DNA of 64,000 nucleotides from Xylophilus sp. Its GTDB lineage: Bacteria > Pseudomonadota > Gammaproteobacteria > Burkholderiales > Burkholderiaceae_C. Each line of letters starts with the position of its first letter. Positions within the stretch are counted from its first letter, which is position 1. The position numbers and the translations under genes are program-made. This document shows, piece after piece, positions 41,640 through 49,757 of this stretch. Where the stretch lies: positions 30,221 to 94,220 of the forward strand of contig WNDY01000011.1 of assembly GCA_009914555.1 (NCBI GenBank), written 5' to 3'. The notes below the pieces were generated by a model. The model searched no databases. It saw nothing but the letters and a program-made list of their open reading frames with translations, and was not told the origin of the DNA.

Positions 41640-41911
41640 TTTGCCCACGTGACCGGGATCGTCTCGCCGCCCGGTTTGCTGCGAAGCCGGTCGATCATGT
41701 GGGTGGACAGCTCGATGCCACGCACCTCGACTCCGTGTTCGCTGAGAGGAAGGGCGATACGGCCAGGGCCGATGGCGAGCTCCAACGCAGGCCGGCCTGC
41801 GGCGACTCCGGCGAGGAGGGCCGAGGCGTCGGCCTCGTCGCCTCGCTTCGTGTCGTCGTAACGGCTGGCCGCGTCCGCGCCGTAGAAGACCGAGGGGTCG
41901 ATGCCGCTCAC
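41640..41911 (-). pseudogene. Truncated class I SAM-dependent methyltransferase
   Basis: From GTG 41911 (start overlapping the kinase-like gene stop as GTGA): VFYGADAASRYDDTKRGDEA, ALELAIGPGRIALPLSEHGV (motif I, E-x-A-x-G-x-G) and VRGIELSTHMIDRLRSKPGG (acidic residue of motif II). After about 85 residues, near IPVTW at about 41655, similarity stops and the frame runs on unrelated sequence into the DUF2946 gene. The full enzyme would be about 240 residues, so two thirds are missing. Confidence 0.7.
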
Positions 41912-42801
41912 GTCGTGCTCCTCTCCGCTGCGGGTGCGTGCAACACACCGAGTGCGCGGAGGGCGCGCGCGGACTCGCTCGCATGCCGCGGGTGGTCGAG
42001 CGAGACCAGGGCCTTCCACAACGCCCAGCCCTTGCCACGCCGCCAGGTCGCGTCATCGGTGCCAAGCGCGGCGCGGAACGCCTCGCGTGCGTCCTCGTCG
42101 AACCAGGTCCAGGCGATGGCGAGGTCGCACGAGGGGTCGCCGACCCCGGCAAGTCCGAAGTCGATCACCGCCGACAGATAACCGTCACGGGCCAGCAGAT
42201 TGCCCGGTGCCACGTCGCCATGAAACCACACGGCTCGCTCCGCTCCAGCGCGGGCCTCAAGCGCGTCCTGCCAGGGGCGAAGAGCACTCTTCGCCTCGAT
42301 GCGACCGTGCAGAGCGGCCACGGCGTCCCGTGTCTGCTCGTCCCACTGTTGCAACGGCGCACCGCGTCCCGCACTGTGCGACCCCGGTACGAGTCCGGCA
42401 GGCTCCAGGCGGTGCAGTTCACGAAGAACCCCCGCAAGGTCGACCGCGATCAACCTCCGGTCGACGCCGGTGGCGTCCGTCAGCGGCGTCCCCTCGATCC
42501 ATCGACGGATGGTCCAGGGGAACGGGTACCCGTCGCCGGGAACACCGACACCGACCACTTCCGGTATCGGCAGACTCAGCGCATCGGACAAAACGGGCAG
42601 CCACCGAACCTCTTTGGTGACCTGCGGCGCATAGGCGGCGGCACCGGGCAGCCGCGCGCTCAACGTGTCACCGAGGCGAAACGAGCGGTTGTCCCACCCG
42701 TCCGAGTCCACCGGCCGGACATCGAGCTGTGACCACTGTGGAAACTGTTCGGCTACAAGTCGCCGAACCAGGCTGACATCGATCGTCGGAACGACGTTCA
42801 T
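41908..42801 (-). CDS. Aminoglycoside-phosphotransferase-like kinase, probably acquired
   Basis: 297 residues from ATG 42801. The kinase fold has AVWFHGDVAPGNLLARDGYL (catalytic HGDxxxxN) and SAVIDFGLAGVGDPSCDLAI (IDFG metal site). These are the APH/ChoK-family signatures; many members phosphorylate aminoglycosides or other small molecules, and this subgroup is common in actinobacteria. It is coupled to a methyltransferase by GTGA, an arrangement also seen in actinobacteria. Neither gene fits the surrounding betaproteobacterial set. The real substrate is unknown; a resistance role is only a possibility. A hairpin upstream can hide its ribosome-binding site. Confidence 0.75.
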   Translation of the reverse strand: MNVVPTIDVSLVRRLVAEQFPQWSQLDVRPVDSDGWDNRSFRLGDTLSARLPGAAAYAPQVTKEVRWLPVLSDALSLPIPEVVGVGVPGDGYPFPWTIRRWIEGTPLTDATGVDRRLIAVDLAGVLRELHRLEPAGLVPGSHSAGRGAPLQQWDEQTRDAVAALHGRIEAKSALRPWQDALEARAGAERAVWFHGDVAPGNLLARDGYLSAVIDFGLAGVGDPSCDLAIAWTWFDEDAREAFRAALGTDDATWRRGKGWALWKALVSLDHPRHASESARALRALGVLHAPAAERSTT

Positions 42802-42885
42802 TACTCATGACTCCTACCCGGACTGGACAGACTTCGCCCACGAACCGTGCGCGAGCGACGAAGACGTCAGTAGGAGTTCATGCCC
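42802..42885 (-). promoter_or_regulatory. Leader with RBS-sequestering inverted repeat and mini-ORF
   Basis: On the minus strand CATGAACTCCTAC (42870-42882) can pair with GTAGGAGTCATG (42806-42817). The second arm contains AGGAG, the ribosome-binding site 9 nt before the kinase-like gene. The first arm is part of a five-codon ORF ATG AAC TCC TAC TGA (M-N-S-Y). This resembles translational attenuators of resistance genes; no experiment is implied. Confidence 0.5.
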
Positions 42886-42996
42886 ACGACGCTACCGCAC
42901 CAGCCGTCGTGCGCAGAAGATCGGTCTTCACGACCAGCGGTCACGGGCTCTCGTAGTTGCGTCAAACACAACATGTGGTATTTCAGTTGCATGGTG

Positions 42997-43259
42997 CTAA
43001 TCCGCAACGAACCTCGCCCTGAACCTTGCCGCATCCTCCGCCTGCTCCAACGTCACGAGCTGCCCCATCTTCCCATCGGAAAGCCTGCAGGCGGCGAACA
43101 GACTGTAGCGGCCCTTGAGTTGAGGTCGTAACTCGGCAGGTCGATCAGCGCATAGGGCTGCGGCACGAACACCTGGTGTTCGAAGACGACGCGGTGCACG
43201 TTGCGCGGCGAGGGAAAGAGCTTGTAGTCGGCGGTTTCGAGGAATCGGTCGGTGGTCAT
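42997..43259 (-). pseudogene. Hypothetical small protein, 1-nt frameshift
   Basis: ATG 43259 (MTTDRFLETADYKLFPSPRN) reads VHRVVFEHQVFVPQPYALID and then runs to a premature stop at 43053. Shifting frame by one base near 43128 gives a consistent second half, GRYSLFAACRLSDGKMGQLV and TLEQAEDAARFRARFVAD, with stop at 42997. Length 263 nt is one short of a multiple of three, consistent with a single deletion. Encoded 36 nt after xerD. Function unknown. Confidence 0.6.
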
Positions 43260-43294
43260 CGTGGATGTCTCTTTCGGCCGGAATGGCGGAATTG

Positions 43295-44200
43295 TCAGGC
43301 CTCGCCGCGCGGATGGTGCCGCGCGTGCAGTTGCTTGAGCCTTTCGCGCGCTACGTGGGTGTAGATCGTGGTGGTGGAGATGTCGGCATGCCCCAGCAGC
43401 ATCTGCACTGCGCGCAGGTCGGCGCCGTGGTTCAGCAGGTGGGTCGCGAAGGCGTGGCGCAGTGTGTGCGGCGACAGCGGCGCGGTGATGCCGGCGGCGG
43501 CCGCGTACTTCTTCACCAGCATCCAGAACATCACCCGCGTCATGCCGCGGCCGCGCGCGGTGACGAACAGGTCGGCGCTCTGCCGCCCCCCCAGTATGGC
43601 ACTGCGGCCCTCGGCCAAGAAGCGCTGGAGCCATATACCCGCCTCTTCACCGAAGGGCACCAGGCGCTCCTTGCGGCCCTTGCCGGTGATGCGCAGCACG
43701 CCTTCGGCCAAGCCCACGTTCAGCAGCAACAGGGTGACCAGCTCGCTCACCCGCAGCCCGCTGGCGTAGACCAGTTCGAGCATGGCGCGGTCGCGCAGGC
43801 CGAGCGGTGTATCGGTGTCCGGGGCGCGCAGCAGGGCTTCGACCTGGGCCTCGGTCAGCGTGGCCGGCACGCGCAGCGGCTGGCGGGCCGACTGCAGCTG
43901 CAGCGTGGGATCGGCGCTGACGCGCCCTTCGCGCAGGGCCCAGTGGAAATAGCGCTTGAACACGGTGAGCCGCCGGTTGGCCGAGGTGGCCCGAGTGGCC
44001 GCATGGCGGGCCGCGAAATATCCCTGGAGGTGGTGCTGCGCGGCCGCGTCGAGGGCCGCCTGGTGGTGCTCGCCGAGCCAGGCGGCGAACAGGGTCAGGT
44101 CGCGGCGGTAGGCGGCCAGGGTGTTGCGCGCGAGGCCGTCTTCGAGCCAAAGCGCGTCGATGAAGGCGTCGATGCTCGCCGTGGAGGCAGGAAGCAGCAT
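43295..44200 (-). CDS. xerD: Tyrosine recombinase XerD
   Basis: 301 residues. N-terminal SAM-like domain (LARNTLAAYRRDLTLFAAWL), catalytic domain with all active residues: Arg in SGLRVSELVTL, Lys in ITGKGRKERLV, HxxR in LSPHTLRHAFATHLL, His in LLGHADISTTTIYTHV and the final Tyr nucleophile in the same string. The length and end match chromosomal XerD, which resolves dimers at dif with XerC. Two Ile codons in the middle are the rare ATA. Confidence 0.92.
   Translation of the reverse strand: MLLPASTASIDAFIDALWLEDGLARNTLAAYRRDLTLFAAWLGEHHQAALDAAAQHHLQGYFAARHAATRATSANRRLTVFKRYFHWALREGRVSADPTLQLQSARQPLRVPATLTEAQVEALLRAPDTDTPLGLRDRAMLELVYASGLRVSELVTLLLLNVGLAEGVLRITGKGRKERLVPFGEEAGIWLQRFLAEGRSAILGGRQSADLFVTARGRGMTRVMFWMLVKKYAAAAGITAPLSPHTLRHAFATHLLNHGADLRAVQMLLGHADISTTTIYTHVARERLKQLHARHHPRGEA
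43591..43640. repeat. ATACYCC inverted element (38-nt geometry) inside xerD
   Basis: CCCAGTATGG (T at 43597) and CATATACCCG (A of ATAC at 43635) are 38 apart, the same geometry as the intergenic copies. They give two rare ATA isoleucine codons. The protein length here equals that of other XerD, so it is not an insertion. Confidence 0.45.
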
Positions 44201-44210
44201 GGAGCAGGAA

Positions 44211-44243
44211 AACGAAAGGGCGCCCGGCCTGCGCCGGGCGCCC
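44211..44243 (-). terminator. Intrinsic terminator of the Bug gene
   Basis: 11-bp stem GGGCGCCCGGC / GCCGGGCGCCC with loop CTGC. On the minus strand it is followed by TTTCGTTTTCC. It lies 22 nt after the Bug stop (44265) and just before the xerD start. Confidence 0.85.
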
Positions 44244-44264
44244 TGGGGAGCAGGCTGCGCGAGC

Positions 44265-45248
44265 TTACTCCAGCGTGAGCTTCTGCTTGGCCACCACCTG
44301 CTTGTAGACCGCGAACTCGTCCCTGATCTCCTGGGCGAACTGCTCGGGCGTGTTGGCCACGATGATGAAGCCGGTGTCCTCGATGCGCTTCCTCACGGCC
44401 GGGTCCTCCAGCGCCTTCTTCACGCCGGCGTTGATCTTGTCGACGACTTCCTTGGGCAGGCCCTTGGGGCCGAGGATGCCGTAGAAGGCCAGGCGGTTGA
44501 CCGGCTCCAGGCCCACTTCCTTGAAGGTCGGCACGTTGGGCAGATCCTTCAGGCGATGCGGCGCGGAGACCACGATCGGCACCAGCCGGCCCTCCTTGAC
44601 GAAAGGCAGCGTGGAGGGCAGGTTGTCGAAGATGATCGGCACCTGGCCGGCCACGGTGTCGTTGAGCGCCGGGCCCGCGCCGCGGTACGGGATGTGGGTG
44701 ATGTAGCTGTCGGTCAGGCTCTTGTAGAGCTCCATGAGCAGATGGCCGATGCCTCCGGTGCCCGAGGACGAATAGGAGTACTTGCCGGGCGATTTCTTGA
44801 TCTCCGCGGCGAAGGCCTTGTAATCCTTGGCCGGGAAGCGCGGGTTGACCGCGATGATGTTCGGCGTGGCCGCGATGTTGATGATCGGCGTGAAGTCGGT
44901 GATCGGGTTGTACGGCGTCTTGGGATTGATCGCCGGATTGGCCGCGGTGGACGAGACCGTCGCCAGGCCCAGCGAATAGCCGTCGGGCGCGGCGCGCGCC
45001 GTGTCGGACGCGCCGACGATGCCGCCGCCACCGGCCTTGTTCTCCACCACCACCGGCTGGCCCAGGGCCTTGCCCAGCGGGTCGGCGATCACGCGGGCCA
45101 CGATGTCGGTCGTGCCGCCCGGGGCGAAGGGCACGACGAGCCTGATCGGCTTGTTGGGATAGTTGCTCTGCGCGGCGGCAGGCACAGCGGCGGTACCGGC
45201 GCCGGCTGCCAGGGCGGCGAGCGCGATCCAGGAACGGCGTTGCAGCAT
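44265..45248 (-). CDS. Bug/TctC-family solute-binding protein, orphan 2
   Basis: 327 residues from ATG 45248. Signal peptide (MLQRRSWIALAALAAGAGTA), then SNYPNKPIRLVVPFAPGGTT. Bug motifs: PVVVENKAGGGGIVGASDTA, APDGYSLGLATVSS and ITHIPYRGAGPALNDTVAGQ. It binds a dicarboxylate-like solute in the periplasm; the transporter partner is not here. It is unrelated in detail to the 37.7-kb Bug protein, so not a recent duplicate. Confidence 0.9.
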   Translation of the reverse strand: MLQRRSWIALAALAAGAGTAAVPAAAQSNYPNKPIRLVVPFAPGGTTDIVARVIADPLGKALGQPVVVENKAGGGGIVGASDTARAAPDGYSLGLATVSSTAANPAINPKTPYNPITDFTPIINIAATPNIIAVNPRFPAKDYKAFAAEIKKSPGKYSYSSSGTGGIGHLLMELYKSLTDSYITHIPYRGAGPALNDTVAGQVPIIFDNLPSTLPFVKEGRLVPIVVSAPHRLKDLPNVPTFKEVGLEPVNRLAFYGILGPKGLPKEVVDKINAGVKKALEDPAVRKRIEDTGFIIVANTPEQFAQEIRDEFAVYKQVVAKQKLTLE

Positions 45249-45383
45249 GAAGTGGGCTCCTTCGGATGTGCGATGGATACGAGAGGACCTGCATCCTAGG
45301 TGCGGCCGCGGCTTGCCGCGAGAGGGCGAACCCCGAAAAGACTGACGAACTCCTGACGCGGATGCACTGCTATCCTCGCCCGC

Positions 45384-46292
45384 GTGCCGGACTACGCGCT
45401 CCTCCGCTTCCCCGACTTCTCGCTCATTCTCTGCGGCTGGCTGCTGTGCCGGTTCACGCCGCTCGACCGCCGCATCTGGCAGCCGGTGGAGAGCCTGGTC
45501 TACTACTTCCTCTTCCCGGTCCTGCTGTTCCATTCGATCGTGAAGAGTCCGCTCGACGTGGGCGAGGCGTCGAGCCTGCTGGCCGCGGGCATCGGCACCG
45601 GGCTGGTGGCCGTCGCCCTCACCTACGTCCTGCCGTGGCTGCCGGGCATCGGACAGCGCATCGACCGGCGCGACCATGCGGCCTGCGCGCAGGTGGCCTT
45701 TCGCTTCAATTCGTTCATCGCGCTGGCACTGGCCGACCGGCTTGCGGGGCCGCAGGGCCTGCCGCTGATCGCGATGCTGATCGGCGTGGGCGTGCCGGTG
45801 TTCAACATCGCCGCCGTGTGGCCGATGGCGCGCGGCGGGCGGCACGGCTTCGTGCGCGAGCTGCTGCGCAACCCCCTGATCGTGGCGACCGCGCTGGGCT
45901 TTGCGGCCAACCTCGCGGGCTTCGTGCTGCCGCCGCTGCTGCAGCCGACGGTCACGCGCATCGGCGCGGCCGGGCTGGCGCTCGGGCTGATGTCGGCCGG
46001 CGCGGGCATGCAGTTCGGGCCTCTGGCGCGCAGCAAGACCCTCGGCGCGTGGGTGCTCGCGGTCCGGCACCTGGTGCAGCCGCTGGTCGCCTTCTGCTTC
46101 GCGCGGCTGCTGCGGCTCGATGCGGCGCAGGGCGCCGTGCTGATGGCCTTCGCCGGCCTGCCCACGGCCTCGACCTGCTACGTGCTGGCCGCGCGCATGG
46201 GCTACAACGGGCCGCTGGTGGCCGGGCTGGTGACGCTTTCCACGCTGCTGGGCATGGCCAGCATCCCGTTCGCGCTCGGGCTGCTGGGCTGA
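45384..46292 (+). CDS. AEC-family (auxin efflux carrier-type) permease
   Basis: 302 residues from GTG 45384. About ten membrane segments, including LILCGWLLCRF, LIAMLIGVGVPVFNIAAVW and LVAGLVTLSTLLGMASIPFA; the central break segment VRELLRNPLIVATALGFAAN with Arg-Asn-Pro-Leu is typical of the family. Substrates in bacteria include malonate, malate and related compounds; not determined here. Isolated gene. Confidence 0.88.
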   Translation: MPDYALLRFPDFSLILCGWLLCRFTPLDRRIWQPVESLVYYFLFPVLLFHSIVKSPLDVGEASSLLAAGIGTGLVAVALTYVLPWLPGIGQRIDRRDHAACAQVAFRFNSFIALALADRLAGPQGLPLIAMLIGVGVPVFNIAAVWPMARGGRHGFVRELLRNPLIVATALGFAANLAGFVLPPLLQPTVTRIGAAGLALGLMSAGAGMQFGPLARSKTLGAWVLAVRHLVQPLVAFCFARLLRLDAAQGAVLMAFAGLPTASTCYVLAARMGYNGPLVAGLVTLSTLLGMASIPFALGLLG

Positions 46293-46299
46293 GCGATCT

Positions 46300-46360
46300 A
46301 TACTCCCTGGGGCAGTGTGCTACAGCGCAGGATTCACAGGCACTGTAAACACATACCCTG
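46300..46360 (+). repeat. Tandem ATACYCC pair, 53-nt period
   Basis: TATACTCCC (ATAC at 46301) and CATACCCTG (ATAC at 46354) are 53 nt apart. It begins 8 nt after the AEC stop and abuts the truncated end of the queG remnant. The inner CTACAG is at offset 20, the same as in the 62.8-kb copy. Confidence 0.6.
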
Positions 46361-46380
46361 CTATCCACTGCATGTGCTCC

Positions 46381-46703
46381 CGTTCCAGCGCGGGGGCCGC
46401 CGGCGCGCCACCCCGCCGCTGGCGGCGGGCGGCGCGTGCCCCGGGGCGATCACGCCGACCGCGCCCGGCACCGGTTCGGCCGGACGCGCGGCGCAGGCCG
46501 TGCGTTTCCATGTATTTCATCTTGCCGTGGAACCCGTGGGCCAGCCGCGACATCAATCCCTCCTCGGCAGGCGAAAGATCGACGCCGGCCGCCCCGATTT
46601 GGGAGAATCCCAGCTCGCGGACCCACCCCTGAATCCGAGATACGAGTTGACTGCTGCTGCCGACCCTCCCCTGCCGAATGTAGAAAGCCGGCTCGCCTGG
46701 CAT
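46381..46703 (-). pseudogene. queG: N-terminal remnant of epoxyqueuosine reductase QueG
   Basis: From about ATG 46703 the frame gives LVSRIQGWVRELGFSQIGAA and GLMSRLAHGFHGKMKYMETH then GLRRA, the QueG N-terminus. A one-base shift continues RPAEPVPGAVGVIA, also as in QueG. Similarity then ends near 46430, and the 53-nt-period element begins at 46360. The catalytic cobalamin and iron-sulfur domains are absent (a full protein has about 350-380 residues). QueG reduces epoxyqueuosine to queuosine in tRNA. Confidence 0.7.
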
Positions 46704-47147
46704 TCCGAGGCCGACACCGAGGCCTTCGCCCGGCGCTTGGCCGCGCTGCCGGCAGTGCGCGACGCCTACATCGAACTGCACGGCGACCTGGGCGCCGGCA
46801 AGACCACCTTCACCCGCCACCTGCTGCGCGCGCTGGGCATCGAGGGCCGCATCAAGAGCCCGACCTATGCAGTGGTCGAGCCGCACGACGCACCCGGCGG
46901 CCTGGCGGTCTGGCACTTCGACTTCTACCGCTTCGGCGACCCGCGCGAATGGGAGGACGCCGGCCTGCGCGACATCTTCGCGGGCCCCGGCCTCAAGATC
47001 GCCGAATGGCCCGGCAACGCCGTAGGCTTGGCGCCCGTGGCGGATTTCGCCATCACCATCACCGCGCAGGCCGACGAGACCCGCCTGGTCGCGCTGCGCG
47101 CCGGCACGGCCGCCGGCCGCACCCTGCTGGAGGCCCTCGCCCGATGA
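46647..47147 (+). CDS. tsaE: tRNA threonylcarbamoyladenosine ATPase TsaE
   Basis: 166 residues from TTG 46647, the only sensible start in frame. Walker A region ELHGDLGAGKTTFTRHLLRA with strand SPTYAVVEPH and the TsaE-specific HFDFYRFGDPREWEDAGLRD. It powers the TsaBD complex that makes t6A37 in tRNA. Its first 20 codons overlap the opposing queG remnant. It ends in an ATGA overlap with amiC. Confidence 0.9.
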   Translation: MTAAADPPLPNVESRLAWHSEADTEAFARRLAALPAVRDAYIELHGDLGAGKTTFTRHLLRALGIEGRIKSPTYAVVEPHDAPGGLAVWHFDFYRFGDPREWEDAGLRDIFAGPGLKIAEWPGNAVGLAPVADFAITITAQADETRLVALRAGTAAGRTLLEALAR

Positions 47148-48574
47148 ACGCACCGGTTTCCCCCTCGCGCCGCGCGCTGCTGCAGTCCGGCGCCGTCGTG
47201 CTGCTGCTCGGCGCACAGCAGATCGCGCGCGGCGCCAGCATCGTGGCCGTGCGCGTCTGGCCCGCGCCCGAATACACGCGGGTCACGCTCGAATCCGACA
47301 CGCAGCTCTCGGCCCGCCAGTTCTTCGTCGCCAGCCCGCCGCGGCTGGCGGTGGACATCGACGGCATCGAACTCGACCCGGCGCTGCGCGAACTGGTCGC
47401 CAAGGTGCGGCCCGACGATCCGTTCATCGCCGGCATCCGCGTGGGCCAGAACGCGCCGGGCGTGATGCGTCTGGTCATCGACCTCAAGCAGCCGGCGCTG
47501 CCGCAGGTGTTCACGCTGCAGCCGGTGGCCGCCTACCAGCACCGGCTGGTGTTCGACCTCTATCCCACGCAGCCGCCGGATCCGCTGGAAGCCCTGATCT
47601 CCGAGCGCCTGCGCGACGGCCCGGCGCCCGGCACACTGGTGGAGCCGCCCGCGCCGCCGCCCACGGCCCACCTGCCGCCCGCCGCACAGCGCGACCCGCT
47701 GGGCGACCTGATCGCCCAGCAGTCGCAGCGCCCGGTGCCGCCGCGCGTGGGCAGCGACCGCCCGGCCATCCCGCCGGTGCCGCCGCCCGCGCCCGCGGCG
47801 CCGCCGGTCGCCGTGGCCCCGCGGCCGGTCGCACCCACGGCCTCGCGCACCGACCGCATCATCATCGTCGCGCTCGACCCCGGCCATGGCGGCGAGGACC
47901 CGGGCGCCACCGGCGGCGGCGGCACGCACGAGAAGGACGTGGTGCTGCGCATCGCCCACCTGCTGCGCGAGCGCATCAACAACACCACCATCGGCGGCAA
48001 CCCGATGCGCGCCTTCATGACGCGCGACGCCGACTTCTTCGTGCCCCTGGGCGTGCGCGTGCAGAAGGCCCGCCGCGTTCAGGCCGACCTGTTCATCAGC
48101 ATCCACGCCGATGCCTTCACCACGCCCGCGGCGCGCGGCGCCAGCGTGTTCGCGCTGAGCCAGAGCGGCGCCTCCAGCTCGGCTGCGCGCTGGCTGGCCA
48201 ACAAGGAGAACGAGGCCGATCTCGTCGGCGGCCTCAACGTGCGCGCGCAGGACGCGCACGTGCAGCGCGCGCTGCTCGACATGAGCACCACCGCGCAGAT
48301 CAACGACAGCCTCAAGCTCGGCCACGCGCTGCTCGGCGAGATCGGCACGCTCGGCCGGCTGCACAAGGGCACGGTGGAGCAGGCCGGCTTCGCGGTGCTG
48401 AAGGCGCCGGACATCCCGAGCGTGCTGGTGGAGACGGCCTTCATCAGCAACCCCGAGGAAGAGGCCCGGCTGCGCAACCCGGCCTACCAGGTGCAGCTCG
48501 CCGATGCGCTGATGCGCGGCATCCAGGGGTATTTCAAGCGCAATCCGCCGCTGGCGCGCAGCCGGAGTCTTTAG
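47144..48574 (+). CDS. amiC: N-acetylmuramoyl-L-alanine amidase
   Basis: 476 residues. A Tat-like N-terminus (PSRRALLQSGAVVLLLGAQQ), then an AMIN domain (residues about 30-140; VAVRVWPAPEYTRVTLESDT) and a long Pro-rich linker. The amidase_3 domain has zinc ligands and catalytic Glu in ALDPGHGGEDPGA, THEKDVVL, SIHADAFTTP and VLVETAFISNPEEE. It splits septal peptidoglycan during daughter separation in the periplasm. Starts within tsaE (ATGA). Confidence 0.93.
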   Translation: MNAPVSPSRRALLQSGAVVLLLGAQQIARGASIVAVRVWPAPEYTRVTLESDTQLSARQFFVASPPRLAVDIDGIELDPALRELVAKVRPDDPFIAGIRVGQNAPGVMRLVIDLKQPALPQVFTLQPVAAYQHRLVFDLYPTQPPDPLEALISERLRDGPAPGTLVEPPAPPPTAHLPPAAQRDPLGDLIAQQSQRPVPPRVGSDRPAIPPVPPPAPAAPPVAVAPRPVAPTASRTDRIIIVALDPGHGGEDPGATGGGGTHEKDVVLRIAHLLRERINNTTIGGNPMRAFMTRDADFFVPLGVRVQKARRVQADLFISIHADAFTTPAARGASVFALSQSGASSSAARWLANKENEADLVGGLNVRAQDAHVQRALLDMSTTAQINDSLKLGHALLGEIGTLGRLHKGTVEQAGFAVLKAPDIPSVLVETAFISNPEEEARLRNPAYQVQLADALMRGIQGYFKRNPPLARSRSL

Positions 48575-48589
48575 CCCCGCGCTGCCGCC

Positions 48590-48690
48590 GTGCGGCTCCT
48601 CCCGTCTCTCTGGAGCGCTGCGCGCAACGGGCGGGGCAGCCCGTGCGCGGCGTCCGCTGGCCTGGGCCGCGCTGGCGTGGCGGCCATGTC
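48590..48690. repeat. GC-rich interspersed repeat, copy 1
   Basis: The string GGGGCAGCCCGTGCGCGGCG then TCCGCTGGCCTGGGCCGCGC matches the 53.3-kb segment at about four of five positions. It occupies the space after amiC. Such repeats are common between genes in comamonads. Confidence 0.55.
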
Positions 48691-48810
48691 CTGACCGACG
48701 GTCATCGTTGCCCCCTTCCTACAGCCGACCCGGGGCTGGACGCTTAGAGTTGTCTGCATGGAGCCGGGAGGTCCGGCCTCCTGGCATTCACCTTTGAAAG
48801 GGGACCCCCA

Positions 48811-49041
48811 ATGAAAGGCATCAAGTACATCATCGCAAGCGGCGCGGGCGCTGCCCTCCTGAGCCTCACCGGCTGCGCCTATCCGCCCAACAACCAGCAG
48901 ATCGGCACCGGCGCCGGCGCCGTGCTCGGCGGCGTGGCCGGCCATGCGATCTTCGGCGGCACGGCCGGCGCCGTGGGCGGCGCTGCCGCCGGCGCGCTGA
49001 TCGGCAACGAAGTCGGCAAGAACTCCGACCGCGGCCGCTGA
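48811..49041 (+). CDS. Small glycine-zipper lipoprotein
   Basis: 76 residues from ATG 48811 following AAAGGGGACCCCCA. The lipobox is SLTGC (Cys about residue 22), then PPNNQQIGTGAGAVLGGVAG, GTAGAVGGAAAGALIGNEVG, a GxxxG zipper, and a short charged end. It is an outer-membrane-type envelope protein, likely stress-related in family terms. Monocistronic. The ~75 nt before it contains AGAGTT of a possible -10. Confidence 0.85.
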   Translation: MKGIKYIIASGAGAALLSLTGCAYPPNNQQIGTGAGAVLGGVAGHAIFGGTAGAVGGAAAGALIGNEVGKNSDRGR

Positions 49042-49048
49042 TCCGGCT

Positions 49049-49705
49049 TCAGCGCGCGGTTCCGGCACCTGCGCGACGCGAACCGCGCCATGCGCCCCAC
49101 AGGGCGATGATTCCCGGCACCAGGATCATCGCCCAGACGATTTTCTCGAGGTTGTCGCGCACCCACGGCAGGTTGCCGAAGAAGTAGCCGGCCAGGCCGA
49201 TGCCGACGACCCACAGCGCCGCCCCGCCCACGTTGTAGGCCGTGAACTTCCAGCGGCTCATCCGCGCCACGCCGGCCACGAACGGCGCGAACGTGCGAAT
49301 GAACGGCATGAACCGCGCGAGAACGATGGTGATGCCGCCGTAGCGTTCGTAGAACGCATGCGCCTGGTCGAACGCATGGCGGTTGAAGAAGCGCGAACCC
49401 TCCCACTGGAACACGCGCGGCCCGAGGTGGCGGCCAATCGAATAGTTGCACTGGTCGCCGAGGATGGCGCCTGCGGGCAGCACCGCGAGCGCCAGCGGCA
49501 GGTTCAGCAGCCCCGCGCCGGCCAGCGCTCCCACGATGAACAGCAGCGAATCGCCGGGCAGGAACGGCATGACGACCACGCCGGTCTCCACGAACACGAT
49601 CGCGAACAGCAGCGCATAGACCCACGGCCCGTGGCTGGCGACGAACGAGGCGAGGTGCTTGTCGACATGGAGGATGAAGTCGATGAGGAAGTGGGCGATG
49701 TCCAT
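49049..49705 (-). CDS. DedA-family membrane protein
   Basis: 218 residues from ATG 49705. Several membrane helices, a re-entrant part FVETGVVVMPFLPGDSLLFI (E and D residues conserved) and ARFMPFIRTFAPFVAGVARM with the two essential Arg of the family, then GGAALWVVGIGLAGYFF. DedA/DTT proteins translocate undecaprenyl phosphate or other lipids at the inner membrane. Convergent with the small lipoprotein, and divergent from mutL. Confidence 0.9.
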   Translation of the reverse strand: MDIAHFLIDFILHVDKHLASFVASHGPWVYALLFAIVFVETGVVVMPFLPGDSLLFIVGALAGAGLLNLPLALAVLPAGAILGDQCNYSIGRHLGPRVFQWEGSRFFNRHAFDQAHAFYERYGGITIVLARFMPFIRTFAPFVAGVARMSRWKFTAYNVGGAALWVVGIGLAGYFFGNLPWVRDNLEKIVWAMILVPGIIALWGAWRGSRRAGAGTAR

Positions 49706-49757
49706 GGCGTTACCGGAAACAGCGGCGATTATCGAGGGCACCGGCGGCACTTCTAGA

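Noticed and set aside
41577..41640. Transposon terminal repeat at the methyltransferase junction (GGGGTCAGAAGC...)
   Set aside because: GGGGTCA is reminiscent of Tn3-type ends, but no matching inverted end or transposase is found within the segment.
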